Shown: positions 7,857 to 19,821 of the stretch, in pieces
Layout: each line of letters opens with the position of its first letter
Numbering within the stretch: position 1 is the stretch's first letter
From: Leptospiraceae bacterium
GTDB lineage: Bacteria; Spirochaetota; Leptospiria; Leptospirales; Leptospiraceae
Assembly: GCA_024233835.1 (NCBI GenBank)
Contig: JACKPC010000006.1
Location: 335,757-399,756, forward strand
Direction: 5' to 3'
DNA length: 64,000 bases
The notes under the pieces: generated by a model
The model's input: only the letters and a program-made list of their open reading frames with translations
What the model was told of the DNA's origin: nothing
Database searches by the model: none
Translations under genes and position numbers: made by a program

Positions 7857-9407
7857 ATGAAAAAGCTTCCGCTCGGCGTACAGACATTTTCCAAAATGAT
7901 TCATGATGATCTATATTATGTGGACAAAACGCAATTCATCAAACAACTTGTGGATAATGGAACGTACTATTTTCTATCCCGTCCGCGACGCTTTGGCAAA
8001 AGTTCCTTTTTAGATACGCTAAAAGAAGCCTTTGAAGGGAATGAGAAGCTATTCAAGGGACTGTATCTGGAAAAGAACTGGGATTGGACAAAAAAACATC
8101 CGGTTATTATGATTAGCTTTGGTGGTGGGATTATGCAAACTCCCTTGAATGTTGAAAATAAAATTAAAGAATTACTTCATTTTAATCAACAAAAATTGGG
8201 AGTTACCTGTAACTTACCTGAACCGGGTAGTTGTCTCAAAGAACTAATCATTCATAGTACAGAAAAATATAATGAAAGAGTAATTATCCTGATTGATGAA
8301 TATGACAAACCAATCCTGGATAATATCGTAAAGAAAGAAACGGCCTTAGAGATAAGAGAAATCCTGAAAGGTTTCTACTCGGTGATTAAAGACTCTGATA
8401 GATATATCAAATTTGCTTTTATAACAGGGGTATCTAAATTCTCCAAGGTCAATCTCTTCAGCGGTCTCAATAACCTAACCGATATAAGCCTGGATAGACG
8501 TTATGCGACGATCTGCGGTTACACAGAAAGTGAACTTCCTTTGTTTGAGGATCGTCTCGAAGGTGTAGACAGAGAAAAACTAAAACTTTGGTACAACGGC
8601 TATAACTTTTTGGGTGATAAGGTATATAATCCTTTTGATATATTACTTTTTTTTGATAAAGGGGAATTTAAAAACTATTGGTTCGAAACAGGAAGCCCTT
8701 CCTTTTTGATCAAGTTAATACAGGAAAACCAATACAACCCCATTCAGATCGAGCATGTAGAACTATCCGAACAGGAACTGGGAGCTTTTGATGTTGAACA
8801 AATCCGCCTGGAAACTATTCTCTTTCAAACGGGATACTTGACTATCAAAGAAAAATTTACTGTCGGTGCAAAAACATTTTATTCTCTTACCTATCCAAAC
8901 CTCGAAGTAAAAATGAGCTTTACAGAAGTGATCCTGAATTATCTATCTGATGGCAATAAAACAAACAAGAACCTGATTGAATTACATAAGATTTTAACTA
9001 TACCCGATCTACCCGGATTAAAAGATTTATTCTACTCCTTCTTTGCATCTATCCCCCATAACTGGTATCGCAAGAATACGATGGCAAACTACGAAGGCTA
9101 TTATGCCTCCATCTTTTACTGTTATTTCACCGCCCTCGGTTTGGACGTGCGTGCCGAAGAACCGAATAATAACGGTCAGGTAGATATGACAGTCTTCATC
9201 GAGAAAAAAGTTTATGTGTTTGAGTTCAAGGTAATTGAACTCACAGAAAAAGGATCTGCACTGGAACAAATCAAGAAAAAAAAATACTACGAAAAACACT
9301 TAAGCCCAGAAAACAGGGAAATTTATCTCGTTGGAGTGGAGTTTTCAAAAGAACAGAAGAATATTACGAATTATGAATGGGAACAGCTTTTAGCAACGGG
9401 GGCTTAA
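7857..9407 (+). CDS. AAA-ATPase-like / PD-(D/E)XK nuclease family protein
   Basis: 516 aa from the ATG at 7857. A TTG at 7821 is also in frame, but the homologous pseudogene at 43183 begins at the same MK(K/R)LPLG(V/I)QTF position. The N-terminal half matches the AAA-ATPase_like family (Walker A SRPRRFGKSSF at about residue 45; Walker B VIILIDEYDKPI at about 145). The C-terminal half matches the PD-(D/E)XK nuclease family usually fused to it (GQVDMTVF...YVFEFKV, D...ExK). Members are widespread, often in multicopy accessory regions, and their role is not established; anti-phage or selfish-element functions have been speculated. All visible motifs are intact. TTGACA at 7821-7826 lies 31 bases before the start codon, so a leaderless transcript is possible. 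Confidence 0.9.
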   Translation: MKKLPLGVQTFSKMIHDDLYYVDKTQFIKQLVDNGTYYFLSRPRRFGKSSFLDTLKEAFEGNEKLFKGLYLEKNWDWTKKHPVIMISFGGGIMQTPLNVENKIKELLHFNQQKLGVTCNLPEPGSCLKELIIHSTEKYNERVIILIDEYDKPILDNIVKKETALEIREILKGFYSVIKDSDRYIKFAFITGVSKFSKVNLFSGLNNLTDISLDRRYATICGYTESELPLFEDRLEGVDREKLKLWYNGYNFLGDKVYNPFDILLFFDKGEFKNYWFETGSPSFLIKLIQENQYNPIQIEHVELSEQELGAFDVEQIRLETILFQTGYLTIKEKFTVGAKTFYSLTYPNLEVKMSFTEVILNYLSDGNKTNKNLIELHKILTIPDLPGLKDLFYSFFASIPHNWYRKNTMANYEGYYASIFYCYFTALGLDVRAEEPNNNGQVDMTVFIEKKVYVFEFKVIELTEKGSALEQIKKKKYYEKHLSPENREIYLVGVEFSKEQKNITNYEWEQLLATGA

Positions 9408-9563
9408 ACCAATTATTAAAGGCTGTATGAATATCATCCGGGAATAAAAAATGAACCAAATAACAACGGAAAAGTGATACAATATAATTCGAAACCTTTG
9501 TCTAAGTAAAGCAAATATATTATAACAAAGGAACTTCTTTTTCAAGAATTACTCACTACATTT

Positions 9564-12046
<2,483 letters not shown>

Positions 12047-15000
12047 TTACATATTTCTTCTATATTTCCCGCCCAATTCATACAGACGGGAAGTTATTTG
12101 CCCCAGGGATAAATAAGGTGCAAGGTTCATAAGAGCCTCAAACACATTACGATTTTCCATTACAGAGGATTCTAAGTATTTTCGATGATTCTCATATTCT
12201 GAATAGTATCGCTTGTGAAGTTCATTCAGTGCAAAAATCTGAGAATCTTTTTCTTCATCGGTAGAGCGAATTACTTCATCGGGAACGATGATAGGAGAAC
12301 CTTTTTCATCCAGAAAAGTATTTACACCAATAATTGGGTATTCACCCGACATTTTCTGACCTTCATAGAACATAGACTCATCCTGAATTTTATTTCTCTG
12401 GTACATCAGTTCCATGGCACCCAGAACACCCCCCCTTTCCGTAAGCCGATTAAACTCGGCATATACCGCTTCCTCCACAAGATCGGTTAGTTCATCACTA
12501 ATAAAGCTTCCCTGAATGTAATTTTCAGCCTTTGTCGTTCCCAGTTCCCTGTTTATAATTAATTGAATTGCTAAGGCTCTTCTTACCGACTCTTCAGTAG
12601 GCGTAGTTACCGCCTCATCATAAGAGTTCGTATGCAAAGAATTACAATTATCATATATTGCATATAAAGCCTGTAATGTGGTACGGATGTCATTAAAGTC
12701 GATTTCCTGGGCATGTAAAGAACGTCCTGAAGTCTGGATATGATACTTAAGCATCTGACTGCGGGGAGAGGCCTTATATTTATACTTCATCGCCTTTGCC
12801 CAGATCCTCCTTGCTGCCCTTCCGATTACACTGTATTCCGGATCCATTCCATTCGAAAAGAAGAAGGAAAAGTTGGGTGCGAAATCATCAATCTTCATTC
12901 CCCTGGCCAGGTAATATTCTACATAGGTAAAACCATTGGCAAGAGTAAAAGCTAACTGGCTTATGGGATTCGCACCAGCTTCTGCAATATGGTACCCGGA
13001 TATAGATACAGAGTAAAAGTTTCGCACCCCATTTTCGATAAAGTATTCCTGTATATCTCCCATTAGCTTCAAAGAAAATTCAGTAGAAAAAATACAGGTA
13101 TTTTGTGCCTGGTCTTCTTTTAAAATATCAGCCTGGACAGTACCCCGCACCTTTTGAATGGTATCTTTTTTTATATTTTCATAAACTTCGGGACTCAAAA
13201 CATCCTTACCACTCAAACCCAGTAAAAAAAGACCCAGCTTATTATTGCTGGCAGGAAGTTCTCCCCGGTAGACAGGAGGAATCTGGCTAAATTGTTTATA
13301 TAGTTCTTCTTTTTTCTTATGAACTTCTTCTTCGAGTCCATTCTGAAAAATATATTTTTCACACTGCTGATCGATCGCTGCATTGAAAAAGAATGCCAGA
13401 AGAATTGGAGCCGGACCGTTAATCGTCATGGAAACCGAAGTATTCGGAGCACAGAGGTCAAAGCCCGAATAGAGTTTTTTAGCATCATCTAAAGTAGCAA
13501 TTGAGACACCGGAGTTTCCGATTTTCCCATAAATATCCGGTCTTTTATCCGGATTTTCTCCGTATAGGGTTACAGAATCAAATGCGGTGGACAAACGTTT
13601 GGCTTCACTATTACGGGAAAGATAGTGAAAACGGCGATTCGTTCTTTCCGGGCCTCCTTCACCAGCAAACATTCGGGTAGGGTCTTCTCCGCTTCGTTTA
13701 AAAGGGTAGACTCCGGAAGTAAAAGGAAATTCTCCGGGAAAATTTTCCTTATAATTCCATTCCAGAATATCTCCCCAATCAGCACTCTTAGGAAAGCCTA
13801 TTTTAGGAATTTTTAAATCAGAAAGAGAGGTAAAATAATTTTCTACCCGAATTTCCTTTCCCCGAACCGTATAGGAAAAAAAATCTTTACGAAAACCGGA
13901 TTTTTTTTGTTCCCAGTTATCCAAAATCTTTTTAGAAGAATCAGAGAGTTCGGCATGCTTAATATAAAATTTATTCTGAATTTTCTCTTTAATTTCTGGT
14001 TCAGAGGAGAATTCCCGAACAGCTCCCTGAAGACGATAGGCTTTCGAAGCGATTTCTTTTTCTTTTTTAATGAAAGCATTAAATTCTTTTGAACTTTCTA
14101 CGATTTCAGAAAGGTAGCGAACTCTTTCGGGTGGAATAATATCCTGACTCTTTTGAACCGGGTGATCAAAGCGAATATCATCAAAAAAACCAAGTTTTTC
14201 TCTTGCCTGAGAAAAAATAGCTGTATATAACTCATTTACACCCTCGTTATTGAAACGCGAAGCCACCGTTCCAAAAATAGGCATTTCTTCTAAGGGTTTT
14301 TCAAAAAGCTTATGATTTCTCTGGTACTGTTTTGCAACATCTCTCAGAGCGTCTTTCGCACCTTTTCTATCAAATTTATTAATCGCAATATAATCAGCAT
14401 AATCTAATATATCGATTTTCTCTAATTGGCTGGCAGCTCCGTATTCAGGTGTCATCACGTAGAGGCTGAGATCGGCAAGTTCCGTAATTCTTGTATCTGA
14501 TTGACCGATACCCGCTGTTTCCACAATAATGAAAGGGAAACCCGCAGCTTTAAAGAGTTCTGTAATTTCCTGAACATGAGGATTCACTGATTGATGATCA
14601 AATCTTGTGGCCAGAGAACGCATAAAAATTTGGGGGTGGTGAATCGAATTCATCCGGATTCGGTCTCCTAAAAGAGCCCCACCGGTTTTCTTGCGGGTAG
14701 GATCAATAGATAGAATAGCAATTTCTACATCGGGATAATCTTTTTGAAAACGCAAGACTAATTCATCGGTCAAAGAAGATTTACCGGCTCCACCGGTTCC
14801 CGTAATTCCCAAAACAAGAGGTTTTGTTGGAATCTCTTGCCTTAACTTTTCCAGATACTCCTCAGGGACAGGTTTAGAATTTTCAATCAGACTGATACAA
14901 TGAGCCAGTAAGACCTGTCTCGAAGCAGAGAGTAAAGAAGTATGTGGTTTAGCTTCTATGCAGGAAAAATCAGACTTTTCTAATACATCATTTATCATTC

Positions 15001-15403
15001 CCTGGAGACCGAGTTTTCTTCCATCGTCAGGAGAATAAAGCCTGGTAATTCCTTTCTTTTGAAGTTCTTCAATTTCGGAAGGAAGAATCGTTCCCCCTCC
15101 TCCACCAAAAATTCGAATATGATTGCAGTTTTCCTTATTTAATAACTCTCTTAAATAAGAAAAATATTCCGTATGCCCACCCTGATAAGAAGTCAGGGCT
15201 ATCGCCTGTGCATCTTCCTGTATGGCTGCCTGCACAATTTCGCTGACCGGTCTGTTATGTCCGAGATGAATCACCTCTGCACCGCTGGACTGCAAAATCC
15301 TTCTCATGATGTTAATACTCGCATCGTGTCCGTCAAAAAGGGATGCGGCAGTAACAATACGAACTTTATTTTTCGTTACATATTCTTCTCTGACAGTAAC
15401 CAT
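12047..15403 (-). CDS. icmF: Fused isobutyryl-CoA mutase (IcmF) with B12 and G-protein domains
   Basis: 1118 aa, close to the roughly 1,090 of known IcmF proteins. Domain order: B12-binding domain ([11 protein letters not shown], residues 22-32, the DxH..G loop), MeaI/ArgK-type GTPase chaperone ([13 protein letters not shown], about 195-207), then the mutase barrel (about 540-1080; [28 protein letters not shown]). The Phe of MFAGEG is typical of isobutyryl-CoA mutases, where methylmalonyl-CoA mutase has Tyr. It interconverts isobutyryl-CoA and n-butyryl-CoA (some members also pivalyl/isovaleryl-CoA), linking branched and straight acyl-CoAs. It needs adenosylcobalamin and GTP. No B12 riboswitch fits in the 28-base gap upstream. 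Confidence 0.93.
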   Translation of the reverse strand: MVTVREEYVTKNKVRIVTAASLFDGHDASINIMRRILQSSGAEVIHLGHNRPVSEIVQAAIQEDAQAIALTSYQGGHTEYFSYLRELLNKENCNHIRIFGGGGGTILPSEIEELQKKGITRLYSPDDGRKLGLQGMINDVLEKSDFSCIEAKPHTSLLSASRQVLLAHCISLIENSKPVPEEYLEKLRQEIPTKPLVLGITGTGGAGKSSLTDELVLRFQKDYPDVEIAILSIDPTRKKTGGALLGDRIRMNSIHHPQIFMRSLATRFDHQSVNPHVQEITELFKAAGFPFIIVETAGIGQSDTRITELADLSLYVMTPEYGAASQLEKIDILDYADYIAINKFDRKGAKDALRDVAKQYQRNHKLFEKPLEEMPIFGTVASRFNNEGVNELYTAIFSQAREKLGFFDDIRFDHPVQKSQDIIPPERVRYLSEIVESSKEFNAFIKKEKEIASKAYRLQGAVREFSSEPEIKEKIQNKFYIKHAELSDSSKKILDNWEQKKSGFRKDFFSYTVRGKEIRVENYFTSLSDLKIPKIGFPKSADWGDILEWNYKENFPGEFPFTSGVYPFKRSGEDPTRMFAGEGGPERTNRRFHYLSRNSEAKRLSTAFDSVTLYGENPDKRPDIYGKIGNSGVSIATLDDAKKLYSGFDLCAPNTSVSMTINGPAPILLAFFFNAAIDQQCEKYIFQNGLEEEVHKKKEELYKQFSQIPPVYRGELPASNNKLGLFLLGLSGKDVLSPEVYENIKKDTIQKVRGTVQADILKEDQAQNTCIFSTEFSLKLMGDIQEYFIENGVRNFYSVSISGYHIAEAGANPISQLAFTLANGFTYVEYYLARGMKIDDFAPNFSFFFSNGMDPEYSVIGRAARRIWAKAMKYKYKASPRSQMLKYHIQTSGRSLHAQEIDFNDIRTTLQALYAIYDNCNSLHTNSYDEAVTTPTEESVRRALAIQLIINRELGTTKAENYIQGSFISDELTDLVEEAVYAEFNRLTERGGVLGAMELMYQRNKIQDESMFYEGQKMSGEYPIIGVNTFLDEKGSPIIVPDEVIRSTDEEKDSQIFALNELHKRYYSEYENHRKYLESSVMENRNVFEALMNLAPYLSLGQITSRLYELGGKYRRNM

Positions 15404-15431
15404 ACTCCTATCCTACCTTTAGAGGAAGAAC

Positions 15432-15851
15432 TTATTCGTCAGGTTGAATATCTTCCTCGCTAATCTCACTTTCTAAATCATGGATTTTCATATCTTCTAT
15501 TTTTTGCTTTCTTTTACGTTCTTTTCTCTTTTTTTGTTTGCGAATCTTCTCCGTTTTTAATTCCATCTTGCTATCCTCTCCTTTCTCTTTTTCCTCCAAC
15601 CTATCGCAGAGGATAGATCTGGCTTTGTAACGATTTAGTCCCTGTGTTCTGTATACAGAGCATTTTACTTCTATGCCTGAGGGAAGGTGCTTTAAGTGAA
15701 CGGCAGTAGAAACCTTGTTTACATTTTGCCCGCCCTTACCGCCGCTTCGGGTAAAGCTTTCTTCAAGGTCGGATTCCTTGATTCCGAGAGCTTCCATCTT
15801 CAAGAAAAGAGCCTGCTGCTTTTCGGGAGAAACGGGAAAAGAAAGAGCCAC
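15432..15851 (-). CDS. Release-factor-like ribosome rescue protein with GGQ motif
   Basis: 139 aa. Contains the peptidyl-tRNA hydrolase GGQ in SFTRSGGKGGQNVNKVSTAV (about residues 31-50) but no codon-recognition domain, and ends in a Lys/Arg-rich tail (RKQKKRKERKRKQK). This is the layout of ArfB/YaeJ- or C12orf65-type factors that free stalled ribosomes by inserting the basic tail in the empty mRNA channel. The start, MALSFPVSPEKQQAL, differs from ArfB, so I do not assign that symbol. An acidic extension follows the basic tail. It lies 3 bases after the thioesterase stop. Confidence 0.85.
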   Translation of the reverse strand: MALSFPVSPEKQQALFLKMEALGIKESDLEESFTRSGGKGGQNVNKVSTAVHLKHLPSGIEVKCSVYRTQGLNRYKARSILCDRLEEKEKGEDSKMELKTEKIRKQKKRKERKRKQKIEDMKIHDLESEISEEDIQPDE

Positions 15852-15854
15852 TGC

Positions 15855-16247
15855 TTATACCGATTTTTCTAGAAAAAAAGGATAAGGCCTTCCATTCAGG
15901 TCAAGGCAAACGTAGGTAATTTTACAATCTATAACAAGGTGTTTTCGAAAGTAAGAATCGAGATTGGTAGCAATAGTACGAACGGTTATGGAAGATTTTC
16001 CGGTAGATTCAATATAGGCATATATCTCGATAATATCTCCGTTTCTCCCCGGAGACTTAAAATTCACATCATCCATACTCACAGTGACGATATTCGAATA
16101 TGAGATTTTCTGCATGACGTATACAGCAGCTGCCTCATCGATCCAGGCAAGCATAGTCCCTCCAAAGATATGGCCGTGCTGATTCAGGTCTTTTTGCATT
16201 ACAATATGCCTGGTTACCAGCTCAAACCGATCGTCAAGTTGGAACAT
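15855..16247 (-). CDS. Acyl-CoA thioesterase (hotdog fold, YciA/ACOT type)
   Basis: 130 aa. Hydrolyses acyl-CoA to free acid and CoA in the cytoplasm. Motifs: LNQHGHIFGGTMLAWIDEAAA (the hotdog helix with the catalytic-type N..G..FGG..L.WID.A pattern) and VNFKSPGRNGDIIEIYAY. Length is normal for single-hotdog members. One base separates it from nth, so it is co-translated. Confidence 0.9.
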   Translation of the reverse strand: MFQLDDRFELVTRHIVMQKDLNQHGHIFGGTMLAWIDEAAAVYVMQKISYSNIVTVSMDDVNFKSPGRNGDIIEIYAYIESTGKSSITVRTIATNLDSYFRKHLVIDCKITYVCLDLNGRPYPFFLEKSV

Positions 16248-16248
16248 T

Positions 16249-17007
16249 TTATCGCCTTTCTAAGGAAGAGGGACAGATATCACTTAAAGGACAGCGTTCA
16301 CAATCAGTGCGGTAGGCTTTACAGTGTTTTCGTCCGAGAAAAATGAGATATAAGGAGAAACGTCTCCAATAGATTTTTTCGATTTTGCCCATCAAATCAA
16401 ATTCGATATTTTCCGGCAGGGTCTCTGTAGTCAGTCCGAGTTTGGCGGCCAGACGTTTTACATGGGTATCCACCACGATACCTTCAGCTTTTTCAAAAAC
16501 CTCGTTTAAAATCACATTGGCGGTTTTTCTTCCAATTCCGGGCAGGGAAGTCAACTGGGAAATGGTAGAAGGAAGCCTGGATGAATAGTCAGTAATTAAC
16601 TTGGAAGCAAAACCCTTAATGAGCCTGGACTTATTCCGAAAGAAACCGGTCGGAAAAATTGCTTCTTCAAGGTCTTCCAGATTCGCTTCTGCAAAAGATT
16701 TGAGTGTTTTGTACTTCTGAAAGAGTTCCTCGGTAACCTGGTTGACTCTTTCATCTGTACATTGGGCACTCAAGATAACGGCTATAGCCAGCTCATAGTC
16801 GTGTGTATAGTTCAGGGGAGTTTCTAATTCTCCAAAATAATCCTGAAGCCTGTTATACACAGTTTCCGTGAAGCTATAAAACTCGTTAGCTTCTTCCTCT
16901 ACTTCTTCTGTAAGTTCTACAGAAGACTCAGAAGGGATCTTACTTCTTTGTTTGCGCGGCTTGTTTATTGTCTTTCTTTTTAGGAGCAATGGCTTGTAGA
17001 GAGCCAC
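16249..17007 (-). CDS. nth: Endonuclease III
   Basis: DNA glycosylase/AP lyase for oxidised pyrimidines in base excision repair. Seen: helix-hairpin-helix [13 protein letters not shown] with catalytic Lys, [10 protein letters not shown] with catalytic Asp, and the 4Fe-4S cluster C-x6-C-x2-C-x5-C ([17 protein letters not shown]). The coordinates given are the longest frame (252 aa, GTG start), which runs 68 bases into rpmB. E. coli Nth has 211 residues, so the true start may be downstream; a TTG at 16987-16989 is one option. No clear ribosome-binding site decides it, so the 5' end is uncertain. Confidence 0.93.
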   Translation of the reverse strand: MALYKPLLLKRKTINKPRKQRSKIPSESSVELTEEVEEEANEFYSFTETVYNRLQDYFGELETPLNYTHDYELAIAVILSAQCTDERVNQVTEELFQKYKTLKSFAEANLEDLEEAIFPTGFFRNKSRLIKGFASKLITDYSSRLPSTISQLTSLPGIGRKTANVILNEVFEKAEGIVVDTHVKRLAAKLGLTTETLPENIEFDLMGKIEKIYWRRFSLYLIFLGRKHCKAYRTDCERCPLSDICPSSLERR

Positions 17008-17221
17008 CGGCGTCTTTAATAGCGGCTTTTAAGCCTTTCTTATTCAAAGTCCTCAGGGCACGGGTAGAAAGCTTTACCGTTACATACCTGTTCTCATCTT
17101 CAAGGAAGATTCGTTTCTTTACAATGTTTATCTTCCACTTTCTTCTTGTTTTCAGGTGGGAGTGGGAAACGTTGTTTCCGGAAACAGTCCCCCTGCCTGT
17201 TACCATACATCTTCTTGCCAT
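16940..17221 (-). CDS. rpmB: 50S ribosomal protein L28
   Basis: 93 aa. Begins [21 protein letters not shown] and continues with [10 protein letters not shown], the L28 signature, then [16 protein letters not shown]. The C-terminus has a Lys/Gln-rich extension ([13 protein letters not shown]) beyond the usual end, and it is this tail that overlaps the longest nth frame. Confidence 0.97.
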   Translation of the reverse strand: MARRCMVTGRGTVSGNNVSHSHLKTRRKWKINIVKKRIFLEDENRYVTVKLSTRALRTLNKKGLKAAIKDAGGSLQAIAPKKKDNKQAAQTKK

Positions 17222-17271
17222 ACTTTATTTTTCCTCAGTGGACAGGATTTTGGTTAAAAGGTAAGTGTCAA

Positions 17272-18054
17272 TTATAAATTCACCTTTTCTTTCAAAAGCA
17301 CCATAGTTTCTTCCGGAGAATCCACAAAATGAAAAAGATCCAGGTCTTCATCGGAAATCAATCCAAATTCTGTGAACATATCAAAGTTTACCAGTCTCTT
17401 CCAGAAATTGGATCCGTAAAGAAAAACCGGGATTAAAGTCTTAGTTTTACGGGTTTGTAACAGAGTCAGGGTTTCAAAAAGCTCATCTACCGTTCCAAAT
17501 CCCCCGGGAAACACCACCACAGCTTTTGCAAGGTGAATAAACCAGAGTTTACGAATAAAAAAATAATTAAACTCAAAACTTAACTCTTCATCTGCGTATG
17601 GATTCGGCACCTGCTCAAAAGGAAGCTGAATATTTAAAGCCACACTCTTTCCACCCACTTCTCTCGCACCCCGGTTTCCGGCTTCCATGATTCCGGGCCC
17701 TCCTCCCGTACAGACTAATAAGCGTTTTTCATCCGTACCCGCAGAAACTTCTTTTCCCCAGAGGGTGATTAAACCGGCAAGATTTCTTGCGTCTTCATAA
17801 AATTGAGAAAGTTTTCGAGCCTTTTTTAATCGAAGAATTTCTTTTTCCTGGCCTTCCTTCCCCTTTAACTCGTGAATTTGAGAATCAAAGTATTCAGCCT
17901 GACGAATCCTCGCTGAACCAAACATCACAATCGTATCAATGACTTTTTGCTTATGAAGCTCTGCATCAGGATAGCTATAATCAGTTAGAATACGAATATC
18001 TCTCGCTTCCTCTGATTCTAAAAATCTAGCGTTTCTGGATCCCATTCCTGGCAT
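17272..18054 (-). CDS. LOG-family protein (TIGR00730-like nucleotide phosphoribohydrolase)
   Basis: 260 aa. Carries GGGPGIMEAGNRGA and PGGFGTVDELFE, the two hallmark motifs of the LOG/'lysine decarboxylase-like' family. Characterised members split nucleoside monophosphates, including cytokinin precursors, to base and ribose-5-phosphate. Here a nucleotide-salvage role is likely. It is transcribed away from the acyltransferase gene at 18155; the 100 bases between presumably hold divergent promoters, but I see no clear one. Confidence 0.88.
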   Translation of the reverse strand: MPGMGSRNARFLESEEARDIRILTDYSYPDAELHKQKVIDTIVMFGSARIRQAEYFDSQIHELKGKEGQEKEILRLKKARKLSQFYEDARNLAGLITLWGKEVSAGTDEKRLLVCTGGGPGIMEAGNRGAREVGGKSVALNIQLPFEQVPNPYADEELSFEFNYFFIRKLWFIHLAKAVVVFPGGFGTVDELFETLTLLQTRKTKTLIPVFLYGSNFWKRLVNFDMFTEFGLISDEDLDLFHFVDSPEETMVLLKEKVNL

Positions 18055-18154
18055 ATTCCGCTCCTGTTTGTGTAAAAATGATAGAAATCCCTCTTAGAAA
18101 GAAAATAAAAGCTTGTTACCTGTAAGTCTTGCGAAAACCTATCAAGAGAAATCT

Positions 18155-18835
18155 ATGAAAGATAAGGTTTTCAGTTACCTGATTAAGTGGCTACTACAAT
18201 TCTGGTTTTTGTTTATCCGTCAGGAAATTTATATTCCTCCGGAAACCGAAAAACTCCTCGATGAACACGGTGGATTCATTCTTGCAGGCTGGCATAACCA
18301 GATTCTCCTGTTGACCCACCATGTTTCCCGTTATGTGCAAAAAAAACGAAAGGTCATGACAACTCCCCTCGTTTCCCTATCTAAGGATGGTGAACTCACC
18401 TATCAAACCTTTCTTCGTTTTAATATGGTCTCGGTGCGGGGCTCTACCAGTCGGGGAGGCTCTACTGCCCTCAGAAGCATACTCAAAACCATGAAAGAAG
18501 GAAAAGTTCCGATTTTTACACCGGATGGTCCGAGAGGTCCCGTTTATAAAATCCAGCCCGGAGTCGTACAGATGGCAGCCATGACAGGACTACCGGTAGT
18601 CAGTTTTTTTTCCACCTGTGACAGATACTACGAAACACGAAGCTGGGATAAACACAGATTTCCGAAGTTCTTTGCGAAACAATATATAGAATATTCCAAA
18701 CCTTTTTACGTTCCCAAAGGAGAAAAAAATCCGGAGGAATACGTACAGAAATTAGAAGATGTAATGATGGATCTTGTCAACAAAGTAGACGCCCATTTTA
18801 GCCCTAAAACAGAAAATAAAGAGGATGCAGCATGA
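18155..18835 (+). CDS. DUF374 / lysophospholipid acyltransferase-like protein
   Basis: 226 aa from the ATG at 18155 (AGAGA upstream). A TTG at 18113 is in frame but gives a polar extension. The N-terminus is hydrophobic (YLIKWLLQFWFLFI). GWHNQILLL corresponds to the HxxxxD-type active-site region of the LPLAT superfamily in its DUF374 form, followed by SLSKDGELT, RGSTSRGG and FTPDGPRGPVY, all typical. DUF374 proteins act on lipids, possibly lipid A; the substrate is unknown. The stop overlaps the sppA start by 4 bases. Confidence 0.9.
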   Translation: MKDKVFSYLIKWLLQFWFLFIRQEIYIPPETEKLLDEHGGFILAGWHNQILLLTHHVSRYVQKKRKVMTTPLVSLSKDGELTYQTFLRFNMVSVRGSTSRGGSTALRSILKTMKEGKVPIFTPDGPRGPVYKIQPGVVQMAAMTGLPVVSFFSTCDRYYETRSWDKHRFPKFFAKQYIEYSKPFYVPKGEKNPEEYVQKLEDVMMDLVNKVDAHFSPKTENKEDAA

Positions 18836-19818
18836 AACACTTTTATAGCCTTATTTTACTGATTGGATTATTATTGCAAAATTGTATTATATCCCTCTTT
18901 CCGGATGGAGGAGGAATAGGAACAGAACTCAAGGAACATACCTTAAGCGGAAGTGGAAAAGATAAAATCCTGGTCTTAAGTATCGATGGAGAAATTTCCG
19001 GAGAAGAAAGCTCCGGTTTCTTTGGAATTCGTACGGAATCCATGGTTTCTATGATAAAAAACTCCCTTCTCAAAGCCCTAAAAGATGAAGATATCAAAGG
19101 AATTATCCTAAAAATTGACTCTCCCGGAGGAACCGTTACCGCAAGCGACATCCTGTACAGAGAAATCCTCGAATTCAAAAAAAAGAAAAAGATACCGGTT
19201 ATCGCTCTTTATATGGGACTGGCTGCTTCCGGTGGTTATTATGTTTCCATGGCTTCCGATAAAATCATAGCCCACCCGACTACCGTCACCGGTTCTATCG
19301 GAGTCATTATGACTTCCTTCAATTACAAACAGGGGCTGGACAAAATTGGATTTGTTGATGATTCTATTACCTCCGGTCCCAATAAGTCGATTGGTTCCGG
19401 TTCTCATGTAAGGACAGAAGAGCAGCAGATGATCCTTCAATCCATCATCGATGACCTGTACAGCAAATTTTTTGCAGTAGTAAAAAAAGGCAGACCTTCC
19501 TTATCGGAAGATCAATTACGCCCTCTCTGTGATGGCAGGGTATATACAGCCGAACAGGCTAAAAATGTGGGACTCATTGATGAAATTGGTTATTTCGAAG
19601 ACTCTATCAATACACTCAAAAACCAGGATAATTTTAATCCAACAGACAAAGGCAGCGAACCCCGTATTATTGTATATAGCCCGGCGAAAAATGATCTCAA
19701 GAATATCTACCAGGTACAATCCAGGGCAGAGAAATCCGAGGTTTTAGAAACTCTCCAAACCTTTTCTATTTTACAAAAAGGGCCGCGTTTTCTCTATCTC
19801 TGGACAGGAAGGAATTAA
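18832..19818 (+). CDS. sppA: Signal peptide peptidase, S49 family
   Basis: 328 aa. A membrane-bound serine peptidase that degrades cleaved signal peptides. The hydrophobic N-terminus ends LLLQNC, so this member may be a lipoprotein. Catalytic Ser is in LAASGGYYVSMASD and the general-base Lys in SGPNKSIGSG; TGSIGVIMT is also typical. Single S49 domain, as in Bacillus SppA, not the double-length E. coli form. ATGA overlap with the upstream gene. Confidence 0.93.
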   Translation: MKHFYSLILLIGLLLQNCIISLFPDGGGIGTELKEHTLSGSGKDKILVLSIDGEISGEESSGFFGIRTESMVSMIKNSLLKALKDEDIKGIILKIDSPGGTVTASDILYREILEFKKKKKIPVIALYMGLAASGGYYVSMASDKIIAHPTTVTGSIGVIMTSFNYKQGLDKIGFVDDSITSGPNKSIGSGSHVRTEEQQMILQSIIDDLYSKFFAVVKKGRPSLSEDQLRPLCDGRVYTAEQAKNVGLIDEIGYFEDSINTLKNQDNFNPTDKGSEPRIIVYSPAKNDLKNIYQVQSRAEKSEVLETLQTFSILQKGPRFLYLWTGRN

Positions 19819-19821
19819 GGA

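Noticed and set aside
9408..9563. Small gene between the AAA-ATPase-like gene and kdsA
   Set aside because: The possible frames are very short and without ribosome-binding sites; nothing else recognisable.
15404..15431. Cobalamin riboswitch before icmF
   Set aside because: Only 28 bases are available between the two genes, far too short.
18843..19440. Minus-strand open frames opposite sppA
   Set aside because: Shadows of a well-conserved S49 peptidase gene.
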